DNA of 64,000 nt from Blastomussa wellsi (lineage: Eukaryota > Cnidaria > Anthozoa > Scleractinia > Plerogyridae): NCBI GenBank assembly GCA_947652115.1, contig OX393561.1, positions 2,898,670-2,962,669 of the forward strand. Direction: 5' to 3'. Numbering within the stretch: position 1 is the stretch's first letter; every line of letters starts with the position of its first letter. The notes beneath the pieces were generated by a model, which was not told the origin of the DNA, did no database searches, and saw only the letters and a list, made by a program, of their open reading frames with translations. The position numbers and the translations under genes were made by a program. Positions 45,267-56,704 of this stretch are shown here, piece by piece.

Positions 45267-47470
45267 ATTGCATATGTGTACAGCACTTGTTGATTTTTAT
45301 ACTCTAATGAAAATGAATAGAGATAATTAAACGTTGTTCTTTAAGTGTGTGTTCAATTATATCTATACAGCAGGAGCTCTCGGTGAGTAATTGGTAATTC
45401 GCTCTCTGGTTTTGTGTTTTTTCTGAGTTCCTTTTATTGTTACGAAACATCAGTCTATTTTTAAATTAACCCTTAGACGAATACTTAATGAAATACGTCC
45501 ATAGTTATACAAAACACTCTGACTTTGCAAAATTGATAAAATTAATGCTTCTTTTGACATGTCAAACAGAGAAGAGAATTTGGTTAGTTTATAAAGAATA
45601 ATCGCGGTGTGGACTGGCGGGAACAGCTTACAAAAGTCAATGCCTTAAAAGACTTGGAAAATATATATTCCTATTTAGAAGGCGGCAGTTTGAGCATAAA
45701 CAAGGAAAATAATTATAATAGCAAACTGAAACATTCAAAAGGTTCAGTTAATAAATTGAAATTGCCAGAACAAATTAAAGTCATGATTATTGAAAATTTC
45801 CAAATAAACGAAAAGGAAATGAACCAATGCTTACGCTTACCAGTTTGCAAATCTTAAGAAATTAGATTCATTTGGAACTATTCTAGCATTGAATTCTAGT
45901 ATAGGTGTGGTGGCGGAATATATGGTAGCTCAGTAGACGTTGCGACCCAGGTTTGAGTGCTGGCCGGGCCACTTTGTTGTATTGCAATTGTTCAGTTCCC
46001 TCGCAATGCTTGTTTCCGACTGGTATATATGACAACCTGGTAACATTCTGGCGTGGAGGGAAGTGAAGCCTGCGGCCAGGAATGGACTGGCATACCACCC
46101 AATCCAAAGGTAGCAGCAAGACTCCTACTCGCTTCATGCTATGACAGAAGCCAAGATGAATTCCGACTATACGGACGAATTTGACGGCTCTTACTCCGTG
46201 TACCGTATGCAAATGTTAGACACTGTTTTACTTTTGTTCTTGATTCTTCGTAGTTTGGGCAGTATTGTTTCTCATCTTTTGATTCTTTTGTTTTACATCA
46301 CGTGTGCCCGGTACACTAAGGAGCCAATTTGACTTTACTTTGTCGTGATGGAATACACATTAGCTTGGCGAGTTGCGACACTTCTCAGTGTTCGCGGTTA
46401 GAGGGTATTACTCGAGCTCTTGCATGTAGAAACAGCCTCGTTTGGTACAGGAATAATGAATAACGGCTTGAGGTTGTTCTGTATTAGACGTTCTTGAGTC
46501 TGATAAAAGTTGTTGCTGCTTTATAAAAAAAGCAATCAACAACAACAAAGTTTCGAAAGTACAACAACAACAATATACAACAACATTTTTATTACTTCAG
46601 AATTAGGTCTTAATCTCTTGGCTCCGCAGGTAGCAACGCTTATCGAGGCCGGCCAGGATATACACACTAAAAATTTACACACTAAAAAATTCAATTAAGT
46701 AACAATTAAATACGAAAACAGAATAAATCTACAGAAACGGCCATGTAATTAATCGAGGTTGGAAACGTAGTAGGTTATGAGAGTAGATAAATAAGACACA
46801 AATGAAAAGATAAGATAGGCCGAAGAGAAAGAAAAAATGATAGCTACTGTGTGTATTTACTAACTTTTGAGAGCCTAGAGTAGTAGCAGTGTCTCCAGGG
46901 TACCCTATGTCAGGGAGTAATATAGGATGGACCAGAAGAGGGGTACCCTTCTGGGAGGGCAATAGGTCAGATAGTACGATGGTTCCATCCTGGAGAGATC
47001 CGGGCCTATTTCCAAAGGTGGCCATAGCACTTAGTGTGGGACAAAGTGTAACCTAGGTTAGCTTCCCTGCTACCAAGATCTTTACTGACTAAGCGACCAT
47101 GGTTTACATGCAATACAAAATAAATAAGCACATGGCATTAGTTGTATAAAAGCTGATGAAGTTGAGAGGCAAAAGCCACCTTCTCACTAAAGGTAATCAT
47201 AACAACATTGAGAAAATGGGAAAAAGACAAAGCTACCAAGCCAGGGAGGGATGGAGGGAAAAACAGAAAACAGCCCAGCTTGAAGGGTAGCTAACAACTG
47301 AGACAGGGTCAGAAATCAATGAGATTTACTAACTGGGGATTGGCACAGAGATAGGGAGGGGCAGAACATGTAGAAATTACATGGGAGCATGGTGGAAAAT
47401 CACTGGGAGCTTTGCCATACGATTCCCAGATGGTAAAACGATTGCTTTGCATTACACTTGGCTAATTCTT
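45267..47470. other. Intergenic, no gene recognised
   Basis: 45540-45600 is the far end of the flank shared with copy 1. A plus-strand ORF at 45609-45857 has no recognisable domain. 46530-46585 is a CAA-rich run. 46860-47030 contains GGGTACCCT repeats. No family-like exon was seen. Confidence 0.45.
45930..46140 (+). mobile_element. Diverged SINE copy
   Basis: A B-box-like GGTTTGAGTGCTGGCC near 45952 is followed by a body ending GGAATGGACTGGCATACCAC and CCTACTCGCTTCATGCTA. These correspond to GCGATGGACTAGCATCCCAT and CCTAGTCGCCTCATGCCA in the SINE at 29.2 kb. Confidence 0.4.
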
Positions 47471-47880
47471 GGTTTTCATGTGACGTAATAAAATTCTGAA
47501 ATCGAAATTCGCGAGGCCTGTTAAATTTTCGTTCCCACTAGGTGTAAGGTGAACTAAAAATATGCCTTTTCGCAAATTTTCAGCTCGATAGTGCTCTTTG
47601 TTTTGAAAACAGAGCATTTTGAATATTTCAGTTTTCCGCCATATTTGACATCAAATTGAGTGCCGGGACAAAGCTGTTTTGTTTAGAAAAAGCCTATCCT
47701 TTCGATTTTCACCATTTGAACATTTAAGATATAACTAGTGGTGTTTATGTGGAAGTATAATGGCTCATGAGCCAAAAGAAGTCGCTATTATGGTGCAACT
47801 GAGTTCCAGATGGTTTCTCGGGAATAACGGCGGCCATATTTGTGTCCCTCAGAAGGACACAAATATGGCGTCTCCATAAA
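47471..47880. repeat. Partial TIR element related to 12612-13199
   Basis: It begins GGTTTTCATGTGACGTAATA and contains GAAAACAGAGCATTTTGAAT (the inverse of a block near 13055). It carries the hairpin GCGGCCATATTTGTGTCC / GGACACAAATATGGC at about 47830-47867. No right terminal repeat is visible before the adjacent palindrome. Confidence 0.5.
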
Positions 47881-47905
47881 TTTGCATATAATTTGTAGTA
47901 TACAC

Positions 47906-48054
47906 GCCACTTCAGAAAATACCATAATATTCGTTGTTTGTCCCCCAAAATTTTGCATAAGCATTGTTTCCAGTTCCCAAGAGAAAACAAAAACAATGCT
48001 TATGCAAAATTTTGGGGGACAAACAAAGAATATTATGGTATTTTCCGAAGTGGC
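47906..48054. repeat. 64-bp-arm hairpin just 3' of copy-3 stop codon
   Basis: Arms 47906-47969 and 47991-48054 are inverted copies with about three mismatches; CCCCCAAAATTTTGCATAAG and its complement are exact. The loop is 21 bases. It lies 79-227 bases downstream of the stop codon at 48133, so it is probably within that gene's 3' UTR or very near its polyadenylation site. Confidence 0.85.
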
Positions 48055-48132
48055 CTGTGGATATATTGGATCTATGGTTAAATCTCGATTCTCTCCAAGG
48101 CTGCACCTATATCTTACAAAGACAGAAGCTAC

Positions 48133-49002
48133 TCAAGCACTGCCATAACACTTAAACTTTCCAAGTGTGTGATAACCCTTTTCAACAGAATGCCCCGTGT
48201 CTCCAAAACGCAGCTGCAACACGGGAAGATCGGATTTTTCAGTGAGATAGCCGCTGTCCTCTCGCCATACGCTATCCTCTATGTCACAATTGCAACCATA
48301 ATCGGGATTTGCGCATGAGCTTGTCAACCCGCATGCGCATTTGAAGGAATCCGCTGGCGTGGCTCCTCCCCAATAGTTCATATCCACATTATTTCTGGAC
48401 ACCCACCAGCCATATTTAGTGCCATTATTGAGAATAGGATTGCCCACACATTCGTACTTGATAAACTGCTCGCAGTTGGCGGAAGCAATGGGCAGACCAG
48501 CCAGTTGTTCGAAACTAGTCAAGCCAGCTCCAGTATAGTGAACATGACGAGCATAGGTACCTTTGCCCTCGTATCCATCAACCAGCATTCTAGCTTCACT
48601 GTCGTGACTGACGACTGTCACGCCAACTTCATTCTTGTCAGTCATGTCACAGTAAACAGTAAATGGCTCATATCCTCCTTCTCCATCAGGATCGATGACA
48701 TAAGAACCACTAGTGGCCCGTGAGTTGTTAGATTTTATGTCACTGCAGGTTTTTACTAAGTAGAGTAACACAAGCGGATGTCAAATATATTGCTTAAAAG
48801 TCATCATTTAGGGAATCATTTACATTTAGGTCTATATTTGTATAGGTTGCAAGTAACCCTAAGACCTTGGCGATATATTTGTTCTGATGAATTCTATCTC
48901 TACCCGATTAAAGGAATTAGTCACCATATGTATGAATATAGGCTTGTTTATTGAGGGCAACCTAGTCTTACGACATGACGTCAATAAGTTGATCGACCGG
49001 TC

Positions 49003-49039
<37 letters not shown>

Positions 49040-49103
49040 ATCGATTGGTTGGTTGGTTGATAGATTGATTTATCGATCGATTGATTGACTGTTTGATTGA
49101 CTG

Positions 49104-49181
<78 letters not shown>

Positions 49182-51549
49182 GCGAGTATCATTAGTAATG
49201 TATAAAATTGCTTTCAAATCAAAAACATAACAACAAACTGCGAAAAACAATGATGGCTTGAAATGAAGAAGATTGATTGAATTGACAAACTTTAAACTTT
49301 TAGGCTAAGCGTTCCATGATACGTCAGCCATAACAGAAGTTATCGAGACTTTTAAAGGAGCCCTGGCTTGAATGACAGAACTTGAAAAGGTTTAGCCTAG
49401 ATTTTTCAAGTTTGTCAATTGCATTCCATACCAATTTTTCTCATTCATAGCCACCCTTGTTTCGTTTCAGATTTTATTATCCCTTTTCTGTTTTTCTAAC
49501 GATCATTCTAAACCATTAGTCGAGCCTTCCTTTATTTGAAGTCAATTTTAGACACGACTTTTTTCAACACGATGACAAAGCCCTTTCTTTTAAAAGAACT
49601 ACTACAATCATTTTGTATACATCCTTTTTTAGTTTTTCGTGAATAATACGCGTTTCCTAGATAGCTTGCCGGGTCAAATTATAAGTTATCTTTTACTTTT
49701 ACTTCCGAGAATTTACAGCCGCCGTCACTTCTTCGTTGTTCCGAGGCTTGGTCAAAATACCACCCGAGTTGAAATTATAATAATCGTGTGCACGAAAAAG
49801 GACAAAAGCTTTGGTCGTTATTATCGTGTAATTTTCTGTACTACCGGTAATTTTTATTATTATTTCAACTAGCGAGGTATGACAGCATTCAGTCTCAACC
49901 AAGCCTTAGAACAAGAAAAATTAAGACCATCGGAAATAAAAATCCAAACACATGACTTCTAAAGATCATAATGGATTGAAATTTGGCAAGACATCCAGGA
50001 AAGTCGAATTGTTCAAAAATATTTGCCTCTAACAAAATTAACGGAGATCTCCAGGTCACATGATATTAGGACCCTGTAGCCAACTGTAAACTTTAATTGA
50101 TTCATCCTCTCAAAAGTTTTTCAGAAACTATTTACAGTCATAATGATAAAAGGAAAAATGCTCTCTAGTGTCAATTAAAACAATACGCCCTTCTGTAAAT
50201 TAAAAGGAAAAGATTTGTTAAAGTGGTTGCTTACCGGTACGTTCACAAAAAATGCCAGCAAATCCTGGGTGACAATCACAATGATATTCGTTTTGTTCCA
50301 CGTTAGGAACACAAGCTCCATTATTCTGACAGGGGTTGCATTTCTCGCATGGAAACTGTGAAAGTAAAATGAATTGTGAACAGGTAAAATGCATTTCATA
50401 ACATCCACTTTGCATAATTTGGGTTCTTCAGACATTTCATAGTGATAAAGACAATTAAAAGCACACTACTTTTTAGAAATGCATCCAAACCGGTCGCGAG
50501 ACACTTCAATCTCCCAAATCATTCTAAGCAACATATGGCAGTCTGTGGCCTTTCCCTTCACCAAGGAAACACGGAACCGTAAAACTCTAAAACAAAAATT
50601 TATTTTTCAAATCGGCACTCTTAATCCTCACGGTATCAACGAACGCTTTTCAGTGCATATTTCCTATAAAGTTCATTTTGCCTTTACATGTTTTTAGAAA
50701 CATACATGTTGTTACAAACATTATCAAAAGACAACACATGGTAAAACTTTATATAAACTTGACGTTTCGTATGCTTCCTGGACATACATCTTCAGAAATG
50801 ACGGTTACAACTGATAATAATGTTATAATTGATAATAATGTTTGTAACCGCCGTTTGTTTTTTTTTTCTTCTAAAATTGAACTGGCCGAAGAACAAGAAT
50901 ATTTATCATAATGATGTTGCATGTTTTTATTTCTTTTAGTTCCCCAAAATTTGAGAACCACTTCCCCGGCTTGTACACCTGTGTTTGCGAGGGGTTTTGG
51001 ATAACACGCAGGTTGAAAATATCACAGTTCATAACTGAATTAAATTATTTAATTTTCGTAATATACTGTGATTCAGATCCTATCTAATAGGTTTAAAGTC
51101 ACTTTCTGTAATGACAAATTTTCTTAATATTACACTAAGGTTGGAAATTATTGGTTAAATTCAGTTTATTATCTCACCAACGGACTGAAATGATGAAAGG
51201 TGCTGTTTTCTTGAAGATCACTTTTTGTGGCTCTGTACTTGTCAGTGGCTAACAATTCACACATGTAAAGACCTTTAGAGTCGAGAAATGCCGCCATGTT
51301 GAACGAACAACAGTTTGGTTCGTCCAGGCACTTGAAGACGCAGTGGAATCTATCCACGACTGAAAAAGTCGTAATTTTCGTCACTGACAAGTGATGGTAG
51401 AGCTCGGGTTTAAAGTTTCCATAGTAAACATGGAGTTCCTGAAGACGGCAAACAAGGGCGGTGTGCTGAGAAGAACCAATAATTTCAGTGACGTACAAAA
51501 CTGCAATGAGTATGGACACGGTAAGCGCATTCATTCTGGCTGGAAACAT
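48133..51549 (-). CDS. Secreted Apple-EGF-fibrinogen-like protein, copy 3 (intact)
   Basis: Three minus-strand exons: 51178-51549, 50235-50355 and 48133-48755, with the same phases (0, then 1) and valid GT/AG, giving 1116 nt and 371 aa. The signal peptide is MNALTVSILIAVLYVTEIIG after a possible upstream start MFPAR. The Apple-like domain has CVFKCLDEPNCCSFNMA and LYMCELLATDKYRA. The EGF domain (FPCEKCNPCQNNGAC...CERT) is one residue longer than in copy 1, with an extra cysteine. The fibrinogen-like domain has [65 protein letters not shown] and [12 protein letters not shown], and ends KCYGSA like copy 1. No membrane anchor is present. Its leader has diverged most from copy 1 while the C-terminal domain is strongly conserved. 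Its first intron contains a hammerhead-like motif and an endonuclease fragment of a Penelope-like element lies beside it. Confidence 0.88.
48994..49179. repeat. (TGAT)n microsatellite, partly interrupted
   Basis: A run of GATT units with GGTT and GTTT variants in the first half is followed by an uninterrupted run of about 18 units. It lies in the second intron of copy 3 (48756-50234). Confidence 0.9.
50479..50655 (+). mobile_element. Penelope-like element, GIY-YIG endonuclease 3' fragment
   Basis: Plus-strand sequence from about ATGCATCCAAACCGGTCGCG to CACGGTATCAACGAACGC matches the C-terminal endonuclease coding region at 63.77-63.94 kb (VARHFNLPNHSKQHMAVCGL, FIFQIGTLNPHGINERF). Small deletions make it non-coding. 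It lies in the first intron of copy 3, antisense to the gene. Confidence 0.75.
50761..50795 (-). ncRNA. Hammerhead-ribozyme-like motif, sense strand of copy-3 intron
   Basis: Minus strand: CTGAAGA, U, stem II GTATG/CATAC with a 9-nt loop, then GAAAC and GTC. Stem I can pair ATTT with AAGT directly around the core. All invariant core bases are present (CUGANGA, GAAA, GUC), apart from one extra U before stem II. Stem III is minimal (ACGU), the type that usually works as a dimer. It lies in the intron between the leader and EGF exons of copy 3, in the transcribed orientation. Confidence 0.5.
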
Positions 51550-52423
51550 ACAGAGAAGATTTCAGTTAGCGAACTGTCGTATGGATACAGATGCAGCAGG
51601 TTTTTAACGAACCAATATATATGTACACATAACGGTATCAAGCAGTGAATTATTATTACTGCCTCTCGCCTTTGGTAATTACACACTGAGTGTGTTGACA
51701 CTGGATCTGGACCTCCATCGAGGCCTTGGAATATGCCCAATAACATAGAAACATAACGATAACAACCTGTTAACAGTGCACGAATTTAAATTCACGCTCA
51801 ATTTGGCGTGTGCATTGTTGTTACATTGACTAAAAATTAATTATTTGCAGAAGGCAGACTCTGCTCTGTTAACGTTTGCGACCCAAAGCTGTGTTTCCAT
51901 ATGCCCCGTGAACAACGAAACATGATGCGAATACATTGTTTCCCCAAATCGCATTTTTTGGTGCTTAAACAATTAGAAATTCACTTCGGAAGTCCAAACT
52001 AAGCCTGCAACAAAAATTCCCCTGCTTTTCTGTATCCTGGACAGTTTTATCACTTAATTTTGCGTGTGCTAATGTCATAAACAGCACTTTTAACACGTCT
52101 TGAATTATACATTTTAAGTAATTAAAGACAGGCATGTTTTATTTGGAGTCTTAAATATTTAATTAAAGTGCCTATGAAGTAAATGGCACATTTTTGTAGT
52201 ATATTGTACCCTTATTCCAAAATGACAAAAGAAATTCGGTGGAAAGGAAGGAAAATCCGTTTTTTTGCTTCTTGAAGTACGCAAATAGGGGGTTCCGGAG
52301 ACTGGGTGATGACGTCGTTAGTGGTTCCAGCGTGTTGTTTACACATAGTTTCCTGTTGCTTTTGAGTGAACTTCTCCTAGTCAGAGGACTATGGCTTGTA
52401 TTTTCATGGGCTAAATTTCAACT

Positions 52424-52513
52424 ATGTCTGATAGTAGCGATGAAATGCCTTCCTCGACATCCATTTCGAGCGAAGAACAATCCTCAAGAAGCGATTCGTC
52501 GCTGGAAATTTAG
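52424..52513 (+). pseudogene. Start of an acidic Ser-rich ORF within the transposon
   Basis: The frame opens MSDSSDEMPSSTSISSEE and stops at TAG after SDSSLEI. Read through the stop, it continues in frame as IVGHIQRPYARYADEPIARD. The Ser/Glu-rich start followed by an EIVG-I-PY-EP segment resembles the N-terminal region of P2X7-like/transposon-associated proteins of cnidarians (tentative). A single in-frame stop breaks it. Confidence 0.4.
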
Positions 52514-53394
52514 ATAGTTGGACATATCCAACGGCCTTATGCGCGTTATGCGGACGAGCCGATCGCTCGTGACATTTGTTCATTTGGCGTCGATCTGTTT
52601 ATTAATTCGGTCTTCCGACCTATTTTGCTTCACATTAGTTTCTAAAGTCCACTATATACTGTATTATTTGGAGGCTTTTTTTTTCTCCAAACTGAAGCCA
52701 TAACATCGTAGCCGCCATGCAGATGTATAGAGGTCAGACGTCTGAACGTTTTTACATTAGTAGTTTGACACTTCTGTAATGTTCAATATGTTTCGTACGC
52801 TCGGTTTGTTTTGGCTCATTTATATTTGCAAGATATGTTTAAGTTCTCATAACTTCGCTATCGAAGGGCAGGGTAAGACTTTCCGTGAACATGTTGATAG
52901 CTTGCATTTGCTGTTTGTGACGTCAGGCCCGGCTATTAATAAATTGATACTGCTGCAAGATGTGGTTTATTATTACGGATATTTGTCTTAGTCCAGCTTC
53001 TCTGGAAACTGCCGTAGCTCTACTTCGAGAAAGCCATTCTGTGTCGTAGAGGGTGTGTTTCTTGCATTAATTTTATCGAGCGTTTAGTCTTCTGAGCTCG
53101 GTGTTTAGGTTTTGATCTCCTAATTTGTTCATTGTATTTTCTTGTTGGCACCACATGATTCAATTGTAGATTAATTTTATATTTACCATGAGCAAATCTG
53201 TTGACTACGTTGCGTGTTGTGCATGCCACTATTTCAGAATATGTTTCCATTTGAAACAAACACGGACATATCTTTTTCAATGAAAAAAATAATCTCGATT
53301 GTTTTCTGAAAAGAAATCAACTTTTGTGACTAAACAATTAGATGTATGCGTGTTTCACACCGGCACGTATAATTCACATAGCACAGGATGTTAA

Positions 53395-53787
53395 TTAATA
53401 AACTTCACTTAACTCTTCGCCGCTTTGTTCAGACTGTTCAGTTATAGGCGATGTCTTCGGTACATCCGAATTTTTTGGATGGAACTGAACCCTTAATAAG
53501 ATGTTTTCCGATTCCACGGCTTCTTCAGAACCATCAGAACGGAAACCTGGCTTGTGCTCGAAGCAGTTATTGTCAAAATGTGCCGAAGACAAACATCACT
53601 TGTTTGGCACGAAATCTTGTCGGTGAATGCGCGCGAATCGAGTCCAGTTTTGCTCCACACTTTTCTCCTTTGGGAAGTAATACATCGAAATTTCTGGTGT
53701 GCCAGTTCTGTTGGTGCAGTTGACTGTATTGGGGCCACCAGCAGCACAATAATTCATCCTTCCCTTCTTCGCTCTCTTATCCGCCAT
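53395..53787 (-). pseudogene. THAP-domain ORF with one in-frame stop
   Basis: From ATG 53787 the frame reads MADKRAKKGRMNYCAAGGP, then VNCTN, EISMYYFPKEKSVEQNWTRF and HRQDFVPNK, then a TGA at 53596-53598. Past the stop it continues in the same frame with CLSSAHFDNNCFEHKPGF and on to a TAA at 53395. The C...C...C-x3-SAHF zinc-binding pattern with FPK and W is the THAP DNA-binding domain. One nonsense change separates the halves of the zinc-binding site, so no intact domain is made. It was probably the DNA-binding component of the surrounding transposon. Confidence 0.75.
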
Positions 53788-54200
53788 GGCGCTATCGTAA
53801 TTCAGAACCACCAACTGCGTCACTTACTGTGTAATCTGAGCGTTCGGCCGAGCGCGAAACGGACCCATTTCAGCTCGCGAAATCCAAACTTTGAGGTTCC
53901 AAAAATCATCAAAGAATGAACTTTTGAGTTAATTAAGACATAAACAAGCGAATTGGCCAAACAAATTTTACTTCATAGGCACTTTAAGTACATCGTGTGA
54001 TACTAAACAGTTCTGTAAACATTGGCCACGCAAAAATGGTAAAACTGTAACAGTTTTTAAAATTCTGAAAAAAAATGTTTCTTTGGTGATTTGAAGGGAA
54101 ATAATATTGCCACCGAAGCATAATTTTACAGCTAGAGAAAAAGTCGAAAGCTAAATGATGTCACCGGATTGCATTAGCGTCTAAAATTCAGACGTCTTCA

Positions 54201-54348
54201 TGGCGTAGCCAGGGGGGGTCACACCCATTGCACTCACCAGTTTGTCATGTCGACATCCACACTTGTTTACTTTAAAAAATGTCTCACAAAGGGGGGGAGG
54301 GAGGGGGGAGGGGTCACAGGCACCACAGGACCCCCATTGGCTACGTCG
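54201..54348. repeat. MITE with GGCGTAGCCA / TGGCTACGTC termini
   Basis: GGCGTAGCCAGGGGGG and CCCCCATTGGCTACGTC are inverted ends. The interior has G-runs and GGGGTCAC at both sides. Non-coding. Confidence 0.65.
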
Positions 54349-55790
54349 TTGGTCTTTTCTCGGGAATACGTCTGCAATTCAAGCTAGACATATTCGAGAT
54401 GTGCGACTTTTGAGCTAGTCCATTATGGAGGTGGCGTTGCCATTGGGAATTTAATTTAAAGTTGACAGGATTAAAATCCAAATATACTTTTCAACCTTTA
54501 AAGAAAAAAACTGCAAATAATAGTGAAATCTGGTATTAGAGGTATTTTGGAACAAATTACAACGTTGTGGCCAGTTTTCTTCATCGAGTTTCGTCAGGCG
54601 GACTAAAATATCTTCAGAAGATCCAGCGTGCAATTAACAAATAGACGTGAGCTTGTTATGGTACGTCCTGTAATCGACCACGAATTTCTTCATCATATTG
54701 TCAAATTTGTGTGCAGCTCACGAGGCCGCCGAGTGAGTCTTGCCATAACAGATCACACGAAGACTTCCTCAAGTGCTAGCGAACCGATTCGAAACTTACA
54801 GAACCACAAACTTCAAATTACGTGAAGTAACTCAAAACCAAAATGTAGAATCAGAATTTTAACAACTAACCTTTATTCCATTCGGAAATTCTCCAAAACC
54901 AGAACACGGCAAAAATAAACGATCCCTTTCAATTCAATCCCGATCCATACTCATCTTGAAAACGAATTTGATGATGTCCTCTCTAAAGCAGTCCCTTTTG
55001 TTGGTGCAATTTGTGGCGTCAGAATGGCTTCAAAATCGGCACAAGAGACAAGAAGGCGACACATTTCAGGTGGGAAAACTTTATTTCAGATTAGATAGTT
55101 ATTTACACAATTTTTTTACGATCGGTGACTTTCCCATTAAATTCTCTATATACACAAGCTGTCCCATACACCACGTATTTTGAACATGGGAAGCCTGTGG
55201 CTTCTGACAACTAACAGCACCAGAGACTGTAAACAGTTTGAGCGACTGAAGCTGTTGTTGAAAGTGTGACTGTGCAACCTTGAAACCAGGCTTTCTCTAT
55301 TTTGTGTTTCGATGCATGCTTCGACCGTGAATATTAGCCTATGAGCGCGCGAGAATTTCTGCAGTTATGGTAAAAAACTTCATGGTACACAGTTTCGTTT
55401 TTTACTCTGATGGAGGTGGACAGAGGACACCGAAAATTCCGCACAGATCAGCATATTTTTCCATTACCATTTATAGCATAAAACACAGAAAATCATAGTT
55501 TTCTGTTTCACATAATTATTTGTAAAGTATTAAATAAATTATTGCAATGAGCTCAGAGCTGCATTCTCCTCTTCAAGTTCCTACACAAAACGAAAAAAGG
55601 AATCAGTTAAGGTTTTAAGGTTTCCAAATCATGAAATCACAAATCATGTATATGTTTTAGTGACTTGTGTTTTAAAGTCAACTTCCTTGTAATTGACCCC
55701 ACTCTTCAATAATTATGTACTAACAAAGCATAAACCTGTGTAATGAGATTTGAAAGATGGATCGACTGACTGACTGATGAACTGACTGTC

Positions 55791-55822
<32 letters not shown>

Positions 55823-56204
55823 TGATTGAGTGAGTGATTGATTGGTTGACATCGACCATCATTTTTCAACAGCTTTTAGGCAGAATGTTGCAGTGGAGAA
55901 AACAAATAATCGCAAGTAATCACATTTGGTTTCCAAGTTATCTGCAACAAAACAAATATCAATTTTCAGTCAATCCTAGACAAATACCTTCAACCTCTTC
56001 TTCAACTTTAAGACTTCCACTTCTTGCTTTACAGTGGCAATCTAACAAACAACCATCAAACAAAAATGGCATAAATATCTAATCCTTTTTAGTGATAAGT
56101 GTATTTATTTATGCACTCAAAATCAAACATGTGTACAGGTAATATTTGTGCATTTGATCATATTCACATGAAATTTGAGATATAAATTTCTATTAGTATT
56201 ATAA

Positions 56205-56205
<1 letters not shown>
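54349..56205. other. Intergenic, no gene recognised
   Basis: A minus-strand frame near 54540-54633 reads GSSEDILVRLTKLDEENWPQ before losing coherence. It could be a piece of an old ORF, but no family is recognised. 55766-55848 is a GATT/GACT microsatellite. The rest is AT-rich with nothing distinctive. Confidence 0.45.

Positions 56206-56276
<71 letters not shown>
56206..56276. repeat. (ATT)n microsatellite
   Basis: An uninterrupted run of about 23 ATT units, followed by a short ATC/AAC-rich stretch. Confidence 0.95.
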
Positions 56277-56279
<3 letters not shown>

Positions 56280-56385
56280 CCATTATCATCATCAACATCA
56301 TTACTGTTCTTGCTATATATTATATATATTAAACTTTTTAGTTTCTTTTCAGCCTCCTCGCCACTTCTGATCTCTATAATTTAAC

Positions 56386-56704
56386 TACCGTAGTTTTTCG
56401 GTTATAAGGCGCACTCGGCTATAAGACGCACCCCCAACTTGGGAAAGTAATTATGCCAAATTGCCAAACTGAAAATTATGTGAAAATACTTAGTTATAAG
56501 ACGCAACTAGAATTCAGAGTTCAAACAGACTTGTGTGTTGATGAATTAAAGGGGTCATGTGCAATTATCTTTGCGCAAACATGTGAACTTCATTTTTAAC
56601 CGCAAACAAAAGTGGAAAAATCACAAATTTAATGATATAACTTGCAACAGAAAAACAATTTTTTGTGAAAAAACTGTGTGCCTTATAACTGAAAAACTAC
56701 GGTA
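56386..56704. mobile_element. TA-flanked MITE with TACCGTAGTTTTTC ends
   Basis: TACCGTAGTTTTTCGGTTATAAGG at the left is inverted at the right as CCTTATAACTGAAAAACTACGGTA. TATAAGACGCA blocks repeat inside. The TA borders suggest a Tc1/mariner-type family. It is 319 bp long with no ORF. Confidence 0.8.

Larger units (their letters stand above)
52167..53983. mobile_element. Kolobok-like DNA transposon, decayed
   Basis: The ends AGTGCCTATGAAGTAAA and TTTTACTTCATAGGCACT are inverted copies bordered by TTAA on both sides (52163-52166 and 53984-53987). Inside is a broken THAP-domain ORF. TTAA targets plus a THAP domain fit the Kolobok superfamily (family knowledge). piggyBac shares TTAA but does not carry THAP. 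No complete transposase core is visible, so this is a decayed or non-autonomous copy. Confidence 0.65.

Noticed and set aside
48981..49250. Minus-strand ORF of repeated Asn-Gln-Ser-Ile residues
   Set aside because: It is the translation of the (TGAT)n microsatellite, not a gene.
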